DNA of 63,948 bases from Acidimicrobiaceae bacterium (lineage in GTDB: Bacteria > Actinomycetota > Acidimicrobiia > Acidimicrobiales > RAAP-2). Of the stretch, positions 36,612 through 48,182 are shown in pieces. Made by a program: the position numbers and the translations under genes. The stretch is from positions 1 to 63,948 of the forward strand of contig DAIEHI010000054.1 of assembly GCA_027355725.1 (NCBI GenBank), written 5' to 3'. Position 1 is the stretch's first letter. Every line of letters starts with the position of its first letter. The notes under the pieces were generated by a model, which was not told where the DNA came from, made no database searches, and saw only the letters and a program-made list of their open reading frames with translations.

Positions 36612-37016
36612 GTGCTCGAAAACCTACCCCCAGATACTCTTCCTCGGCTGCTGCGCCGAACCATACTTTCGGCAATCATTGTGGGATTCGTGGGATTCAT
36701 CGTGGCGGTACTGGTGGCCCCCCCGATAAGCGCCCTGGGTCTGTTGATCGGGGTGGGACTCGCGATCTTGAACCTACGTTCCCTCGACCGCCAAGCCGCG
36801 CGGGTGGAATTACGGGGTGAACAAAGTTCGAAAGCAGTGCGTCGACAACTCGGTGGAAAGACGACTGGCCGACTGGCAATTATGACCGTGGTGGTCCTCG
36901 CGGTGGTGTGGCTGAACGCACCTCTGGGAATCGGTATTGTGTCAGGGCTTGTGCTTTATCAAATCGTGTTCGTCGTCAACGTACTGCGTGTGGTGGCGAA
37001 CCAGGGAGGAATGTAG
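36612..37016 (+). CDS. ATP synthase subunit I-like membrane protein
   Basis: A 134-residue protein with four predicted membrane helices in two hairpins (about residues 18-55 and 85-125), with the AILNLRSLDRQAARVE connector seen in AtpI-like proteins. The start is uncertain: GTG 36612 is chosen because it avoids overlap, but TTG 36570 is in frame. Its stop overlaps the subunit a start by one base. It likely assists F0 assembly. Confidence 0.65.
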   Translation: MLENLPPDTLPRLLRRTILSAIIVGFVGFIVAVLVAPPISALGLLIGVGLAILNLRSLDRQAARVELRGEQSSKAVRRQLGGKTTGRLAIMTVVVLAVVWLNAPLGIGIVSGLVLYQIVFVVNVLRVVANQGGM

Positions 37017-37774
37017 TGAAGACGCTTTACGCGGCGAAGACCATCGAGGTCGGCGTTCACCCCACCGCTCATCTCTTTGGACTCACCATAGACACTGACA
37101 TCGTCACTTCGACGCTGCTCGCGATGGTCATCTTCCTCTACCTCGGTTTTCGTATGCGCTCGAAGATCACTGACGGCGTGCCGGGAAAGCTGCAACTCTT
37201 CTGGGAGATTCTCACCGAGCAGGTCACCGATCTCGCCGTGTCGGCCATGGGCCCCAAGGGTCGTCGCTTCGTACCGCTCGGCGTGACACTCTTTCTTTTC
37301 ATTCTCATCGCCAACTGGATTGGCTTCATCCCCTCGGCCATGCACCCGGGCTCGTCGGGCGAGATCCTGCCCGCACCGACCGGTGACGTGAACCTGCCCC
37401 TCGCCATGGCGCTGCTCGTGATCGTGTGGGTGCACATCGAGTCGTTTCGAGCGCGAGGCTTCAAGGGCTACTTCAAGCACTACGCCCAGCCCTACATGGC
37501 GCTGGCGCCAATCAATGTCGTTGAAGAGATCACCAAGCCCATCACGATGACCTTCCGTCTCTTCGGCAACTTGTTCTCGGGTGGCCTCATGATCGCGGTC
37601 ATGACCACTCTGCTTCCGATCTACGTCGTTCCCTTCGGCGAGATCATCTGGAAGCCTTTTGACCTTGGCATCGGCGTGATTCAGGCATACATCTTCATGT
37701 TGCTTGCAGTCCTGTACTTCGGCATGGCGACCAGCCACGAAGAACACGATTCCGTACTAGAGACCTCTCACTAA
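37016..37774 (+). CDS. atpB: ATP synthase F0 subunit a
   Basis: A 252-residue proton-channel subunit. The essential arginine is in KPITMTFRLFGNLFSGGL, and PINVVEEITKP precedes it. GTG 37016, overlapping the previous stop by one base with GGGAGGA upstream, is preferred over an upstream in-frame start. The C-terminal helix IGVIQAYIFMLLAVLYFG is conserved. Confidence 0.95.
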   Translation: MKTLYAAKTIEVGVHPTAHLFGLTIDTDIVTSTLLAMVIFLYLGFRMRSKITDGVPGKLQLFWEILTEQVTDLAVSAMGPKGRRFVPLGVTLFLFILIANWIGFIPSAMHPGSSGEILPAPTGDVNLPLAMALLVIVWVHIESFRARGFKGYFKHYAQPYMALAPINVVEEITKPITMTFRLFGNLFSGGLMIAVMTTLLPIYVVPFGEIIWKPFDLGIGVIQAYIFMLLAVLYFGMATSHEEHDSVLETSH

Positions 37775-37798
37775 TCCAACCCAGGAGGAAATAAAGAA

Positions 37799-38065
37799 AT
37801 GGCAAATACATCAGACATCGGTTCTGCAGTTCGAATCGCGGGTGCACTCGTCGGTGGCGGTCTCGCCCTCGGCGGTGGCGCAATTGGTGCAGCAATCGGT
37901 GACGGTCTTGCCGGTAGTCAGACCATCGCTGCGATAGCTCGTCAGCCCGAAATCGAGAACAAGGCGCGTCAGTACTTCTTCTTGACCGTCGGTCTGGTCG
38001 AAGCGATGTACTTCATCAACCTGTTGTTCATGGTTGTGTTCGTCTACGTCTTCAAGGCGCAATAG
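37799..38065 (+). CDS. atpE: ATP synthase F0 subunit c
   Basis: An 88-residue two-helix hairpin forming the rotor ring. The first helix has the Gly-rich [19 protein letters not shown], the polar loop is RQPE, and the second helix holds the proton-binding Glu in [16 protein letters not shown]. There is no Na+-type ligand set, so H+ coupling is expected. A strong ribosome site (AGGAGGAAA) fits the high copy number needed. Confidence 0.96.
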   Translation: MANTSDIGSAVRIAGALVGGGLALGGGAIGAAIGDGLAGSQTIAAIARQPEIENKARQYFFLTVGLVEAMYFINLLFMVVFVYVFKAQ

Positions 38066-38127
38066 TCCAGACGTTGCGCGCTGCGGCCCGCAACGTGGTT
38101 CCCACTAGTTAAAGAAGGTCATTGGAC

Positions 38128-38664
38128 ATGAGTACCGGGTCAATCTTCCTCATCCCCAACGGAACGTTCTTCGTAGAGCTTCTCGTTGTTGCGGTGATTC
38201 TGTTTCTCGTCACGAAGTATCTCTTGCCGCCGCTCAACAAGGCAATGGAGGCACGTCAGGCGAAGATTCGTAGCGCCCTCGAGGCGGCTGACCGGGCACG
38301 TGCTGAGGCCGACGCGGCGGGCGACGAGCGGGCGAAGGTGCTGAGCGAGGCGCGTGAACAGGCGCGCCAGATCGTCGCTGACGCCCAGGCGCTATCAGAC
38401 CACGTGAAGTCCGAGTCGGGCGCGCGCGGTCAGGTCGAGTACGACCGCTTGGTGGCTGGTGCTCAGACCGAGATCGCCACTGCGCGCCAGCGCGCCGTAG
38501 ATGAGGCCTCGGCCAAGATCGGCGAGATCGTCTTTGACTTGGTGGCCAAGATCGTCGGACGCGAAGTCGATCAGGCAGCGCACCAGGACCTCATTCGTGA
38601 GGCTGTGGCGGCGCTCAACGCTGAATCGCTCAACGCCGAGGCCCAGAGGGAAGCGAACCTCTAA
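38128..38664 (+). CDS. atpF: ATP synthase F0 subunit b
   Basis: A 178-residue stator subunit: one N-terminal membrane helix (FVELLVVAVILFLVTKYLL) followed by a long charged, Ala-rich coiled coil (residues about 40-170). ATG 38128 is 9 nt after AAGAAGG and is preferred over an in-frame TTG at 38122. Unlike mycobacteria, b and delta are separate proteins here. Confidence 0.93.
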   Translation: MSTGSIFLIPNGTFFVELLVVAVILFLVTKYLLPPLNKAMEARQAKIRSALEAADRARAEADAAGDERAKVLSEAREQARQIVADAQALSDHVKSESGARGQVEYDRLVAGAQTEIATARQRAVDEASAKIGEIVFDLVAKIVGREVDQAAHQDLIREAVAALNAESLNAEAQREANL

Positions 38665-38666
38665 TC

Positions 38667-39578
38667 ATGCTGCCTAAGCTCGAAGGATACGCCGCGGCCC
38701 TGCTGGGTTCGTTGGACAAGGACGCACTCGGCGTGGTCACGAACGACCTCGCGTCGCTCGAACAGACCGTCCTTGGCCGGTCCGACCTTCGCGCTGTGTT
38801 GAGCGACACCTCAATCCCGGGTGTGGCACGCGGTCAGATCTTTCGTGATCTCCTGGAAGGCAAATTGCACCCCACCGCGGTACGACTGAGCGTCTATGCC
38901 GCAACGACGGTGCCCGCCCAAGAAGTGGACCACGCGATTGCTGAATTGGCGGTTGTGGCGCGAACGTTACTCACGACGGGGACATACACGCACGGCGGGC
39001 TGGGCCTCCTGGCCGCTCGGCGACGCGTGGGTGGTTTCGCTGACGCGGTGCTCGAGGACATCGAGACCTCGGCGTTCGCCGAGATCGAGACGGATCTGTT
39101 CGCCTGGGCCCGCCTGATCGAAGCCAACCTCGAAGTGCGCCGCCTCCTGCTCGATCGCGACGCCGCACTCGAAGCACGGATCGGTGTCACCACACAACTG
39201 CTCTCGGGCAAGGTGAGTGCAACGACGCTGCGCCTCGCGTGCTACGTGATCGAAGGGGGACGCCCGCGCGACGTCGTTGGGACCCTTGACTTTCTCACCA
39301 ATCACGTCGCCGAATCTCGCAACTGGCGCGTGGCGCGTGTACGCACCGCGCGCGCACTCGATGAAGCGAGCCGGGCTCAGCTCGTGAGTTCGCTCACCGC
39401 GCTTACGGGTAGAGACGTTGAATTACTCGTCGCTGAGGACCCCGCCTTGTTGGGTGGCGTGTTGGTCCAAGTTGGCGACCTGCGCCTTGACGCCACGACT
39501 CGTGGCCGTCTGGGCGATCTGCACGACGCCGTGGCGTCGGGGCGTTATTTTGAATCCGCTTTGAATCGAAACGACTAA
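38667..39578 (+). CDS. atpH: ATP synthase F1 subunit delta, long form with duplicated N-domain
   Basis: At 303 residues it is much longer than the usual ~180. The C-terminal part (about 225-303; LTGRDVELLVAEDPALLGGVLVQVG) is the normal delta/OSCP end. Ahead of it are two related helical segments: residues 39-79 (SDLRAVLSDTSIPGVARGQI start) and 155-195 (LEVRRLLLDRDAALEARIGV start), which align without gaps. This resembles the duplicated delta N-domain of mycobacterial b-delta. It follows atpF by 2 nt. Confidence 0.88.
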   Translation: MLPKLEGYAAALLGSLDKDALGVVTNDLASLEQTVLGRSDLRAVLSDTSIPGVARGQIFRDLLEGKLHPTAVRLSVYAATTVPAQEVDHAIAELAVVARTLLTTGTYTHGGLGLLAARRRVGGFADAVLEDIETSAFAEIETDLFAWARLIEANLEVRRLLLDRDAALEARIGVTTQLLSGKVSATTLRLACYVIEGGRPRDVVGTLDFLTNHVAESRNWRVARVRTARALDEASRAQLVSSLTALTGRDVELLVAEDPALLGGVLVQVGDLRLDATTRGRLGDLHDAVASGRYFESALNRND

Positions 39579-39593
39579 GAAAAGGAAACTGTG

Positions 39594-41111
39594 ATGACTG
39601 AGCTCACCATTAGTGCCACCGAGATCACCGACGCGCTTCGCAAGCACGTGACTGAATTCAACCCCTCCATGGGCGCCGAGCAGGTAGGGCGCGTGGTCGA
39701 GGTTGGTGACGGCATCGCGCGCGTCTCGGGTCTTCCCACGGCCAAGGTGAATGAGTTGCTCGAATTCGAAGACGGGACGCTCGGTCTCGCAATGAACCTT
39801 GACGAGGACACCATTGGTGCAGTCGTGCTCGGTTCAGTCGACAAGATCGAAGAAGAGCAGGTCGTGCACTCAACGGGCCGCATTCTCTCGATGCCGGTTG
39901 GCGATGCGCTGCTCGGTCGTGTGGTGAACGCCCTCGGCGAACCCATCGACGGCAAGGGTGCGCTCGTGAACCCCTCGACACGGCGCATGGAAGTCCAGGC
40001 GCCGGGCATCATTGGTCGCCAGCCCGTCGGCGAGCCGCTGCAGACCGGCATCAAGGCCATTGACGCAATGACCCCGATTGGACGTGGTCAGCGTGAGCTC
40101 ATCATCGGCGACCGAAAGACCGGTAAGACGACCGTCGCCATCGACACGATCTTGAACCAGAAGGGTCAAGGTGTGAAGTGCATCTACGTGGCCATTGGCC
40201 AGAAGAACTCTTCAGTCGCCCAGACCGTGAAGACCCTCGAGGATTTCGGGGCCATGGAGTACACAGTCGTCGTCGTCGCCTCAGCGGGCGACCCCGCGCC
40301 GTTCAAGTTCCTCGCCCCCTACGCCGGGTGCGCGATTGGTCAAGAGTGGATGGACAACGGTCAGCACGCCCTGGTCGTCTACGACGACCTCTCGAAGCAG
40401 GCTGAGGCCTATCGTCAGATTTCTCTACTGCTGCGTCGACCACCGGGCCGCGAAGCGTACCCCGGCGACGTCTTCTATCTGCACAGCCGGCTCTTGGAGC
40501 GTGCAGCAAAGTTGAGCGACGAGTTGGGTGGCGGGTCCTTGACCGCATTGCCGATCATCGAGACCAAGGCTGGCGACATCTCGGCGTACATCCCGACCAA
40601 CGTGATCTCGATCACCGATGGTCAGGTCTTCTTGGAATCCGACCTCTTCTACTCGGGTGTTCGACCCGCTATCAACGTGGGTAACTCGGTGTCGCGCGTC
40701 GGTGGCGCCGCCCAGATCAAGGCCATGAAGTCGGTGGCTGGCACCTTGAAGATCGACCTCGCGCAGTTCCGCGACCTCGAGTCCTTTGCCACCTTCGGCT
40801 CGGAACTCGACAAGTCGTCCCAACAGCAATTGGACCGTGGGTACCGACTGACCGAGCTCTTGAAGCAGGGCCTGAACGCACCGGTACCGGTAGAAGAGCA
40901 GTGCATTGTCATCTACGCGGGCACCAAGGGCTGGCTCGACTCGGTACCAGTCGTTGACGTACGTCGCTTTGAAGCTGAGTTGTTGGCGACGTTTCGAGCT
41001 CGTCACAGCGACCTGCTCGACCAGATCCGAAGCGCCGGCACACTGCCCGACACTGACAAGATCGACGCCGCGCTGAAGAGCTTCGTCGACAGCTTTGCCC
41101 CGAGCATCTAG
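39594..41111 (+). CDS. atpA: ATP synthase F1 subunit alpha
   Basis: A 505-residue non-catalytic nucleotide-binding subunit. Walker A is [51 protein letters not shown] is the conserved domain around the arginine finger region. A GTG at 39591 precedes the ATG; AAGGAA upstream fits either. Confidence 0.97.
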   Translation: MTELTISATEITDALRKHVTEFNPSMGAEQVGRVVEVGDGIARVSGLPTAKVNELLEFEDGTLGLAMNLDEDTIGAVVLGSVDKIEEEQVVHSTGRILSMPVGDALLGRVVNALGEPIDGKGALVNPSTRRMEVQAPGIIGRQPVGEPLQTGIKAIDAMTPIGRGQRELIIGDRKTGKTTVAIDTILNQKGQGVKCIYVAIGQKNSSVAQTVKTLEDFGAMEYTVVVVASAGDPAPFKFLAPYAGCAIGQEWMDNGQHALVVYDDLSKQAEAYRQISLLLRRPPGREAYPGDVFYLHSRLLERAAKLSDELGGGSLTALPIIETKAGDISAYIPTNVISITDGQVFLESDLFYSGVRPAINVGNSVSRVGGAAQIKAMKSVAGTLKIDLAQFRDLESFATFGSELDKSSQQQLDRGYRLTELLKQGLNAPVPVEEQCIVIYAGTKGWLDSVPVVDVRRFEAELLATFRARHSDLLDQIRSAGTLPDTDKIDAALKSFVDSFAPSI

Positions 41112-41144
41112 AGAACGTAAGAACCGAGCGAGAAAGGAGTAGCG

Positions 41145-43479
<2,335 letters not shown>

Positions 43480-43482
43480 GTC

Positions 43483-43911
43483 GTGTCGACGATGAAGGTG
43501 GAGATTGTGACGCCCGAGGCGGCGTTATGGGCTGGTGATGCTACGGCGCTCGTGGCCCGATCCTCCGACGGCGATTTCACGATCCTGCCTCAGCACACCC
43601 CAACGGTCGGCGACATCGTGCCCGGCATAGTTCGAGTCCACACTGACCAAGGTGAACTCGCGTTCGCGGTGCACGGAGGATACTTCCAGGTCGGTCCCGA
43701 TGACCACGAGGGCGTGACGCGCGCGACCGTGCTCGCCGGAGTGGCCGAGAAGACCACCGAGATTGACGTTGCACGAGCGCAAGCCGCAAAGGAGCAAGCC
43801 GAAGCAGATCTCGCGAGTGCGCGCTCAGACGCGGGCGACCACGCCGCCCAGCACCTGGCTGAGTCCGCGTTGGAGCGTGCTGAACTACGGCTGCGCGCAG
43901 CGTCTAAGTAG
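43483..43911 (+). CDS. atpC: ATP synthase F1 subunit epsilon
   Basis: A 142-residue rotor subunit with the N-terminal beta-sandwich (MKVEIVTPEAALWAGDATALV, GDFTILPQHTPTVG) and a C-terminal Ala/Glu-rich helix pair that in many bacteria inhibits ATP hydrolysis. The start is a GTG. It closes the ATP synthase operon and is convergent with the CBS protein gene, with a 2-nt gap. Confidence 0.93.
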   Translation: MSTMKVEIVTPEAALWAGDATALVARSSDGDFTILPQHTPTVGDIVPGIVRVHTDQGELAFAVHGGYFQVGPDDHEGVTRATVLAGVAEKTTEIDVARAQAAKEQAEADLASARSDAGDHAAQHLAESALERAELRLRAASK

Positions 43912-43913
43912 GT

Positions 43914-44345
43914 TCAGCGAGCGCTCACGTAGTCGAGCAGGTCCTTCTTCTCGTGCTCGAGTTCGTCGAAGCGGGCCTTCACGACGTCGCCGATTGACAC
44001 CATGCCAACCAGTTGGTCGCCATCGACCACGGGGATGTGACGGATGCGGTGTTCAGTCATGAGTCCCATCAATGTGGTCACCGACGTCTGTTCGTCACAG
44101 GTCGTCACTTCACGTGACATCAGCTCGGCCACCCTGTGTTCGAGTGCACTCGCGCCGTGAGTCGCGAGTGCACGCACGGCGTCTCGCTCACTGAAGATGC
44201 CCGCGATGGGCACGTTCGCCGCGGTGACGACGAGTGCCCCGATCCCTCGTTCTCGTAGTAGTTCGAGCGCGTCGGCAACCGAACGCTCCTGGGAAATTGT
44301 GGCAACCTCGTGACCTTTGACTGCAAGAAGATTCTGAACCTTCAT
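43914..44345 (-). CDS. CBS-domain pair protein
   Basis: A 143-residue protein made of two CBS domains (about residues 15-65 and 75-130; GIGALVVTAANVPIAGIFSERD and MTEHRIRHIPVVDGDQLVGM). Such stand-alone pairs bind adenine nucleotides and act as energy sensors, but the partner here is unknown. ATG 44345 is chosen; an in-frame TTG lies 6 nt upstream. Confidence 0.88.
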   Translation of the reverse strand: MKVQNLLAVKGHEVATISQERSVADALELLRERGIGALVVTAANVPIAGIFSERDAVRALATHGASALEHRVAELMSREVTTCDEQTSVTTLMGLMTEHRIRHIPVVDGDQLVGMVSIGDVVKARFDELEHEKKDLLDYVSAR

Positions 44346-44442
44346 AGACAACCCCCGATACGTACGTATACCTCAGGACATCAGCCCTACGCCGGACCTT
44401 AGAGGGAGCAGCCGTCAAATGCAACGCCTGGTTGAGATCTGG

Positions 44443-45432
44443 CTAAAGGCCCGCAGTCGAGAACTCCTGGAGCTTGTCGTGGCGATGGAAGGTTTCAATG
44501 GTGCGCACCGTGCCCGAGCGTGAGCGCACGACGAGCGACTGGGTCGTAGCCCCGAAGTCGTAGAAACGTACCCCACGCAAGAAGTCGCCGTCGGTGATCG
44601 CGGTTGCAGAGAAGTAGCAGTTGTCGCTCGCGACGAGGTCGTCGGTGAAGAGGACCCGCGAGAAGTCGTAGCCCAGGGACTCCGCAAGGCGTCGCTCGTC
44701 GTCGTCCCTCGCGTGCAGGATCCCTTGGATCTCACCACCGAGACCCTTCAGGGCCGCGGCGGCGATGACACCTTCTGGCGTGCCGCCGATGCCGAAGAGG
44801 ATGTCGGCACCCGAGTCGGGCCAACCCGTCGCGATGGCACCCGCGACGTCACCGTCGGAGATTGAAAGGACCCGAGCGCCGGCTTCGCGGACCTCTTGGA
44901 CCAACAAGTCGTGACGAGGGCGGTCCAAGATCACCACGCCCAGTTCCTGGACCGGCTTCTTCAGTCGCTTCGAGAGTTCTCGTAGGTTGTCGGTGGCTGA
45001 TGCGTTGATGTCCACCGCTCCTCGGCCACGCGGGCCGACCGCCACCTTCTTCATGTACACGCACGGTCCGGGATTGAACATGGTGCCTCGTTCCGACAGC
45101 GCAATCACCGACAGCGCGCCGTTTCGTCCCATGGCGGTGAGGGTGGTGCCATCGACCGGGTCGACGGCGACGTCGACCTGCGGGGGGCGCCCATCACCGA
45201 TGCGCTCTCCGTTGAAGAGCATCGGTGCTTCATCCTTCTCGCCCTCACCAATGACCACGACGCCGTCCATCGCAATTGCGCCGAGTACGAAACGCATGGC
45301 GTCAACAGCGGCACCGTCGGCGGCGTTCTTGTCACCTCTGCCCGCCCATCGGGCGGCCGCGATGGCGGCCGCCTCGGTCACCCTGATCATCTCGAGCGCG
45401 ATATTTCGATCCGGCTTTGACGGAGGCTGCAT
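44443..45432 (-). CDS. glpX: fructose-1,6-bisphosphatase class II
   Basis: A 329-residue gluconeogenic phosphatase. The metal/phosphate motif is VDVAVDPVDGTTLTA, with GEGEKDEAPML and GIGGTPEGVIAAAALKGLGG. The ATG at 45432 gives a family-like N-terminus (PDRNIALEMIRVTEAAA); a longer frame to 45996 runs through the divergent murA gene and is rejected. GlpX is the usual FBPase of actinobacteria. It shares a 79-nt divergent promoter region with murA. Confidence 0.94.
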   Translation of the reverse strand: MQPPSKPDRNIALEMIRVTEAAAIAAARWAGRGDKNAADGAAVDAMRFVLGAIAMDGVVVIGEGEKDEAPMLFNGERIGDGRPPQVDVAVDPVDGTTLTAMGRNGALSVIALSERGTMFNPGPCVYMKKVAVGPRGRGAVDINASATDNLRELSKRLKKPVQELGVVILDRPRHDLLVQEVREAGARVLSISDGDVAGAIATGWPDSGADILFGIGGTPEGVIAAAALKGLGGEIQGILHARDDDERRLAESLGYDFSRVLFTDDLVASDNCYFSATAITDGDFLRGVRFYDFGATTQSLVVRSRSGTVRTIETFHRHDKLQEFSTAGL

Positions 45433-45511
45433 GCACCAAGAGTACTCCCGCACGCGCCAAAGCGAGCTGGGTCGCCTGTGGTGAATCCCGATTGCGGCAA
45501 TACTTAGAAGA

Positions 45512-46777
45512 GTGAGTTCTGTCGTGATCAAGCCCAGCGGGCCCTTGTCGGGTACGGTGCAGGCCTTTGGAGCGAAGAACGCGGTCCTCAAGCAAATGGC
45601 GGCATGTCTGCTCGCCTCTGGTGAACATCGCCTGACCAATGTCCCCGACATCACTGACGTTGCCATGATGAGTGAGCTCTTGGAGTCGCTCGGTTGTTCA
45701 CTCGAGCGAAGGTCCGCCCACGAGCTCTCGATCACGGTTCCCGAGGCGAAGGACATCCATCCCTTCGCCCCCGCACATCTTTTTGAGGCGATGCGGGCGT
45801 CGATCGTCGTGCTCGGTCCGCTGCTCGCGCGTTGCGGCGAGGCGAACATGGCACTACCGGGTGGCGACGACTTTGGACATCGACCGATCAATTTCCACAC
45901 CGACGGCCTGAGCGCCATGGGTGCAACGTTCCGTAATGAGCGAACGGCCATCCATGCCTCATCTTCTCGCCCGCGACTTCGCGCCACGCACATCACCCTC
46001 GAGTACCCGAGTCACACCGCTACCGACAATCTGTTGATGGCGTGTGTACTCGCGGAGGGCCGCTCGGTGATCGAGAACGCAGCGCGCGAGCCCGAGGTCG
46101 AGGACCTCGGGAGACAACTGATTGCCATGGGTGCGCGCATCGAAGGTTTGGGTACGTCACGACTCAGCATTGAAGGCGTCGCGGAATTAAAGCCGGCTCA
46201 CCATGAGGTGATCACTGACCGCGTAGTGAGCGCCACCTACCTCGCCGCCGCGGTCATCACGGGGGGAGAAGTGCGAGTGGCGGATGCCCGCCCTGAACAC
46301 ATGGTGATGTTGCTTCGAAAGCTCGAGGCCATGGGCGCGTCGCTGGAGCTGCGCGGTGGAGGCGTGAGCGCTCGTGGTCCCGTGCGCGTGAAGGCCTGTG
46401 ACGTGGCGACCCTGCCGTACCCGGGAGTGGCCACCGACTACAAGCCCCTTATCACGACGATGCTGAGCGTGGCTGATGGAGTGTCGGTGGTGACCGAGAA
46501 CCTCTTCGTTGGTCGGTTCCGCTACGTCGATGAATTGGTGCGCCTGGGCGCGAGTATCACCACCGAAGGACATCACGCGATGATTAGAGGCGTCGATCAT
46601 CTGACGGGCACTTCAGTTCGAGCCACCGATATCCGAGCAGCAGCGGCCCTCGTCCTCGCGGGTCTCGTCGCCGAGGGCGAGACCACAGTGAGTGGACTCG
46701 AGCACGTGGCGCGCGGCTACGACGATTTCCTTGGTCGCTTGGGCTCCCTGGGCGCCACCATCGAGCCAGCGGCATGA
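45512..46777 (+). CDS. murA: UDP-N-acetylglucosamine 1-carboxyvinyltransferase, Cys-to-Asp form
   Basis: A 421-residue enzyme of the first peptidoglycan step (PEP + UDP-GlcNAc). Lys22-Asn23 in FGAKNAVLKQMAA are conserved. The active loop reads ALPGGDDFGHRPINFH, so Asp119 replaces the general acid Cys115 of the E. coli enzyme. This natural Asp form (as in Mycobacterium) keeps activity but is not alkylated by fosfomycin. The start is a GTG and the stop overlaps meaB (ATGA). The PGGC-IGxRP loop is unusually changed also at DF, and DLH reads NFH. An MurA-like paralogue of other function cannot be excluded. Confidence 0.85.
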   Translation: MSSVVIKPSGPLSGTVQAFGAKNAVLKQMAACLLASGEHRLTNVPDITDVAMMSELLESLGCSLERRSAHELSITVPEAKDIHPFAPAHLFEAMRASIVVLGPLLARCGEANMALPGGDDFGHRPINFHTDGLSAMGATFRNERTAIHASSSRPRLRATHITLEYPSHTATDNLLMACVLAEGRSVIENAAREPEVEDLGRQLIAMGARIEGLGTSRLSIEGVAELKPAHHEVITDRVVSATYLAAAVITGGEVRVADARPEHMVMLLRKLEAMGASLELRGGGVSARGPVRVKACDVATLPYPGVATDYKPLITTMLSVADGVSVVTENLFVGRFRYVDELVRLGASITTEGHHAMIRGVDHLTGTSVRATDIRAAAALVLAGLVAEGETTVSGLEHVARGYDDFLGRLGSLGATIEPAA

Positions 46778-47733
46778 TTCCACGCGACCCAGAGGAATTG
46801 GTCATACTGGCTCGAGAGGGCTCGCGTACGGCTCTCGCGCGCCTGCTCACGTACGTTGAGTCCAGTGGCCCCTCTCACGGCGCGACGGCGGCGCTGGCCT
46901 ACGGAGCGCCCGCTCCGTACGTTGTCGGGCTTACGGGCGCCCCAGGCGCCGGGAAATCGACCCTCACCGACCGACTGATCAGTGTCGCGCTCGCACGGGG
47001 ATCATTTGACGGTGAAGGTTCCTTCGACCAGGTCGGGGTGCTGTGTATTGATCCGAGTTCCCCCTTCAGCGGAGGCGCGATCCTGGGTGATCGAATTCGC
47101 ATGCAAGACCACGCGACGAACGAACAAGTGTTCATCAGGTCAATGGCCACGCGCGGACATCTGGGCGGACTATCGCTCGCGGTACCTGACGCGCTACGGG
47201 TGTTGGGCGCCGCAAACTTTCGCTTCGCGATGGTGGAGACCGTGGGCGTTGGACAAATGGAAGTCGATATCGCGTCGGCCGCTGACACCACGGTCGTGGT
47301 GACTAATCCGGGCTGGGGTGACGCGATGCAAGCGAGTAAGGCCGGGTTGCTCGAAGTCGCAGACATCTTCGTCATCAACAAGGCTGATAGACCTGGCGTG
47401 AAAGAGACGCGTCGTGACTTAGAGCAGATGCTCGAACTCGGACACCCCGAGTGGCGCCCCCTCATTGTCGAGACCGTTGCGAGCACTGGTGAAGGCACTG
47501 ACGCGCTGTGGGATGCAATCGTCCAACATCGAACGTACTTAGAAGACGGACGCATTGGGAATCATCGTCGAATCCGCATGCGACGAGAACTCGACAAAGT
47601 GCTCTCTGCGATGTTGCGATCAAGGGTCACGGATCTGGCCAGAGGAGATGCGTACGAGCAACAAGTTGACGCACTGCTTGCGGGCACTACTGATCCGTAT
47701 CGTGCTGCTGAGGCATTACTCTCTGAGAGATGA
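46774..47733 (+). CDS. meaB: methylmalonyl-CoA mutase-associated GTPase MeaB
   Basis: A 319-residue G3E GTPase of the MeaB/ArgK family, a chaperone that loads and protects adenosylcobalamin-dependent acyl-CoA mutases. Walker A is GLTGAPGAGKSTLTDRL, and DPSSPFSGGAILGDRIRMQ and VFIRSMATRGHLGG are signatures; the base motif is NKAD. The mutase itself is not in the window. It overlaps murA and the following membrane protein by 4 nt each. Links to the B12 uptake operon at 13.2-16.2 kb. Confidence 0.92.
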   Translation: MIPRDPEELVILAREGSRTALARLLTYVESSGPSHGATAALAYGAPAPYVVGLTGAPGAGKSTLTDRLISVALARGSFDGEGSFDQVGVLCIDPSSPFSGGAILGDRIRMQDHATNEQVFIRSMATRGHLGGLSLAVPDALRVLGAANFRFAMVETVGVGQMEVDIASAADTTVVVTNPGWGDAMQASKAGLLEVADIFVINKADRPGVKETRRDLEQMLELGHPEWRPLIVETVASTGEGTDALWDAIVQHRTYLEDGRIGNHRRIRMRRELDKVLSAMLRSRVTDLARGDAYEQQVDALLAGTTDPYRAAEALLSER

Positions 47734-48182
47734 TTGCCACCACAGTTGCCTACGACATTGTCTTTCTCGTTCATATAGTCACCGCAGTCAGTGTTCTCGT
47801 TGTCTTCATAGCAATGCGTGGTGCAGCGAGGGCCATCGTGAGCGGCGCTTCCAGTGAGGTGCAGCGTGCGCGCTTTCCCGAGCGGCGAAACTGGGCAGCG
47901 CGACTACTGCACGTGTTGCCGGTGACAGGACTCATCATGTCACTAGCGGGCGACAGTTCGGTGTCCTTGACGCGCCCCTGGATCGGCGTGGGGCTGCTGT
48001 GTTATCTCCTTGCCGCGGGTCACCTCGAGGCGCGTACCTTGCCCCTCGAGCGTGTCGTGAGCGAGGTCATCAAGCACGACGGTGTTGCGTCACCCGAGCG
48101 TGGGCGCAAACTGGTCCTCTCCATCGATACACTGCTCGCGCTCGTCGCGGTGGCGCTGCTTGCGATGTTGGTGCAGTTCTAG
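47730..48182 (+). CDS. small integral membrane protein, function unknown
   Basis: A 150-residue protein with about four hydrophobic segments (residues 8-29, 55-75, 82-98, 128-148) and a His in the first helix (DIVFLVHIVTAVSVLVVF). The layout resembles DUF2269-type membrane proteins, but I do not recognise it firmly. It overlaps meaB by 4 nt and converges with cysN, overlapping it by 4 nt. Confidence 0.65.
   Translation: MIATTVAYDIVFLVHIVTAVSVLVVFIAMRGAARAIVSGASSEVQRARFPERRNWAARLLHVLPVTGLIMSLAGDSSVSLTRPWIGVGLLCYLLAAGHLEARTLPLERVVSEVIKHDGVASPERGRKLVLSIDTLLALVAVALLAMLVQF

Noticed and set aside
45433..45996. Long N-terminal extension of glpX.
   Set aside because: It runs antisense through murA; the family start matches ATG 45432.
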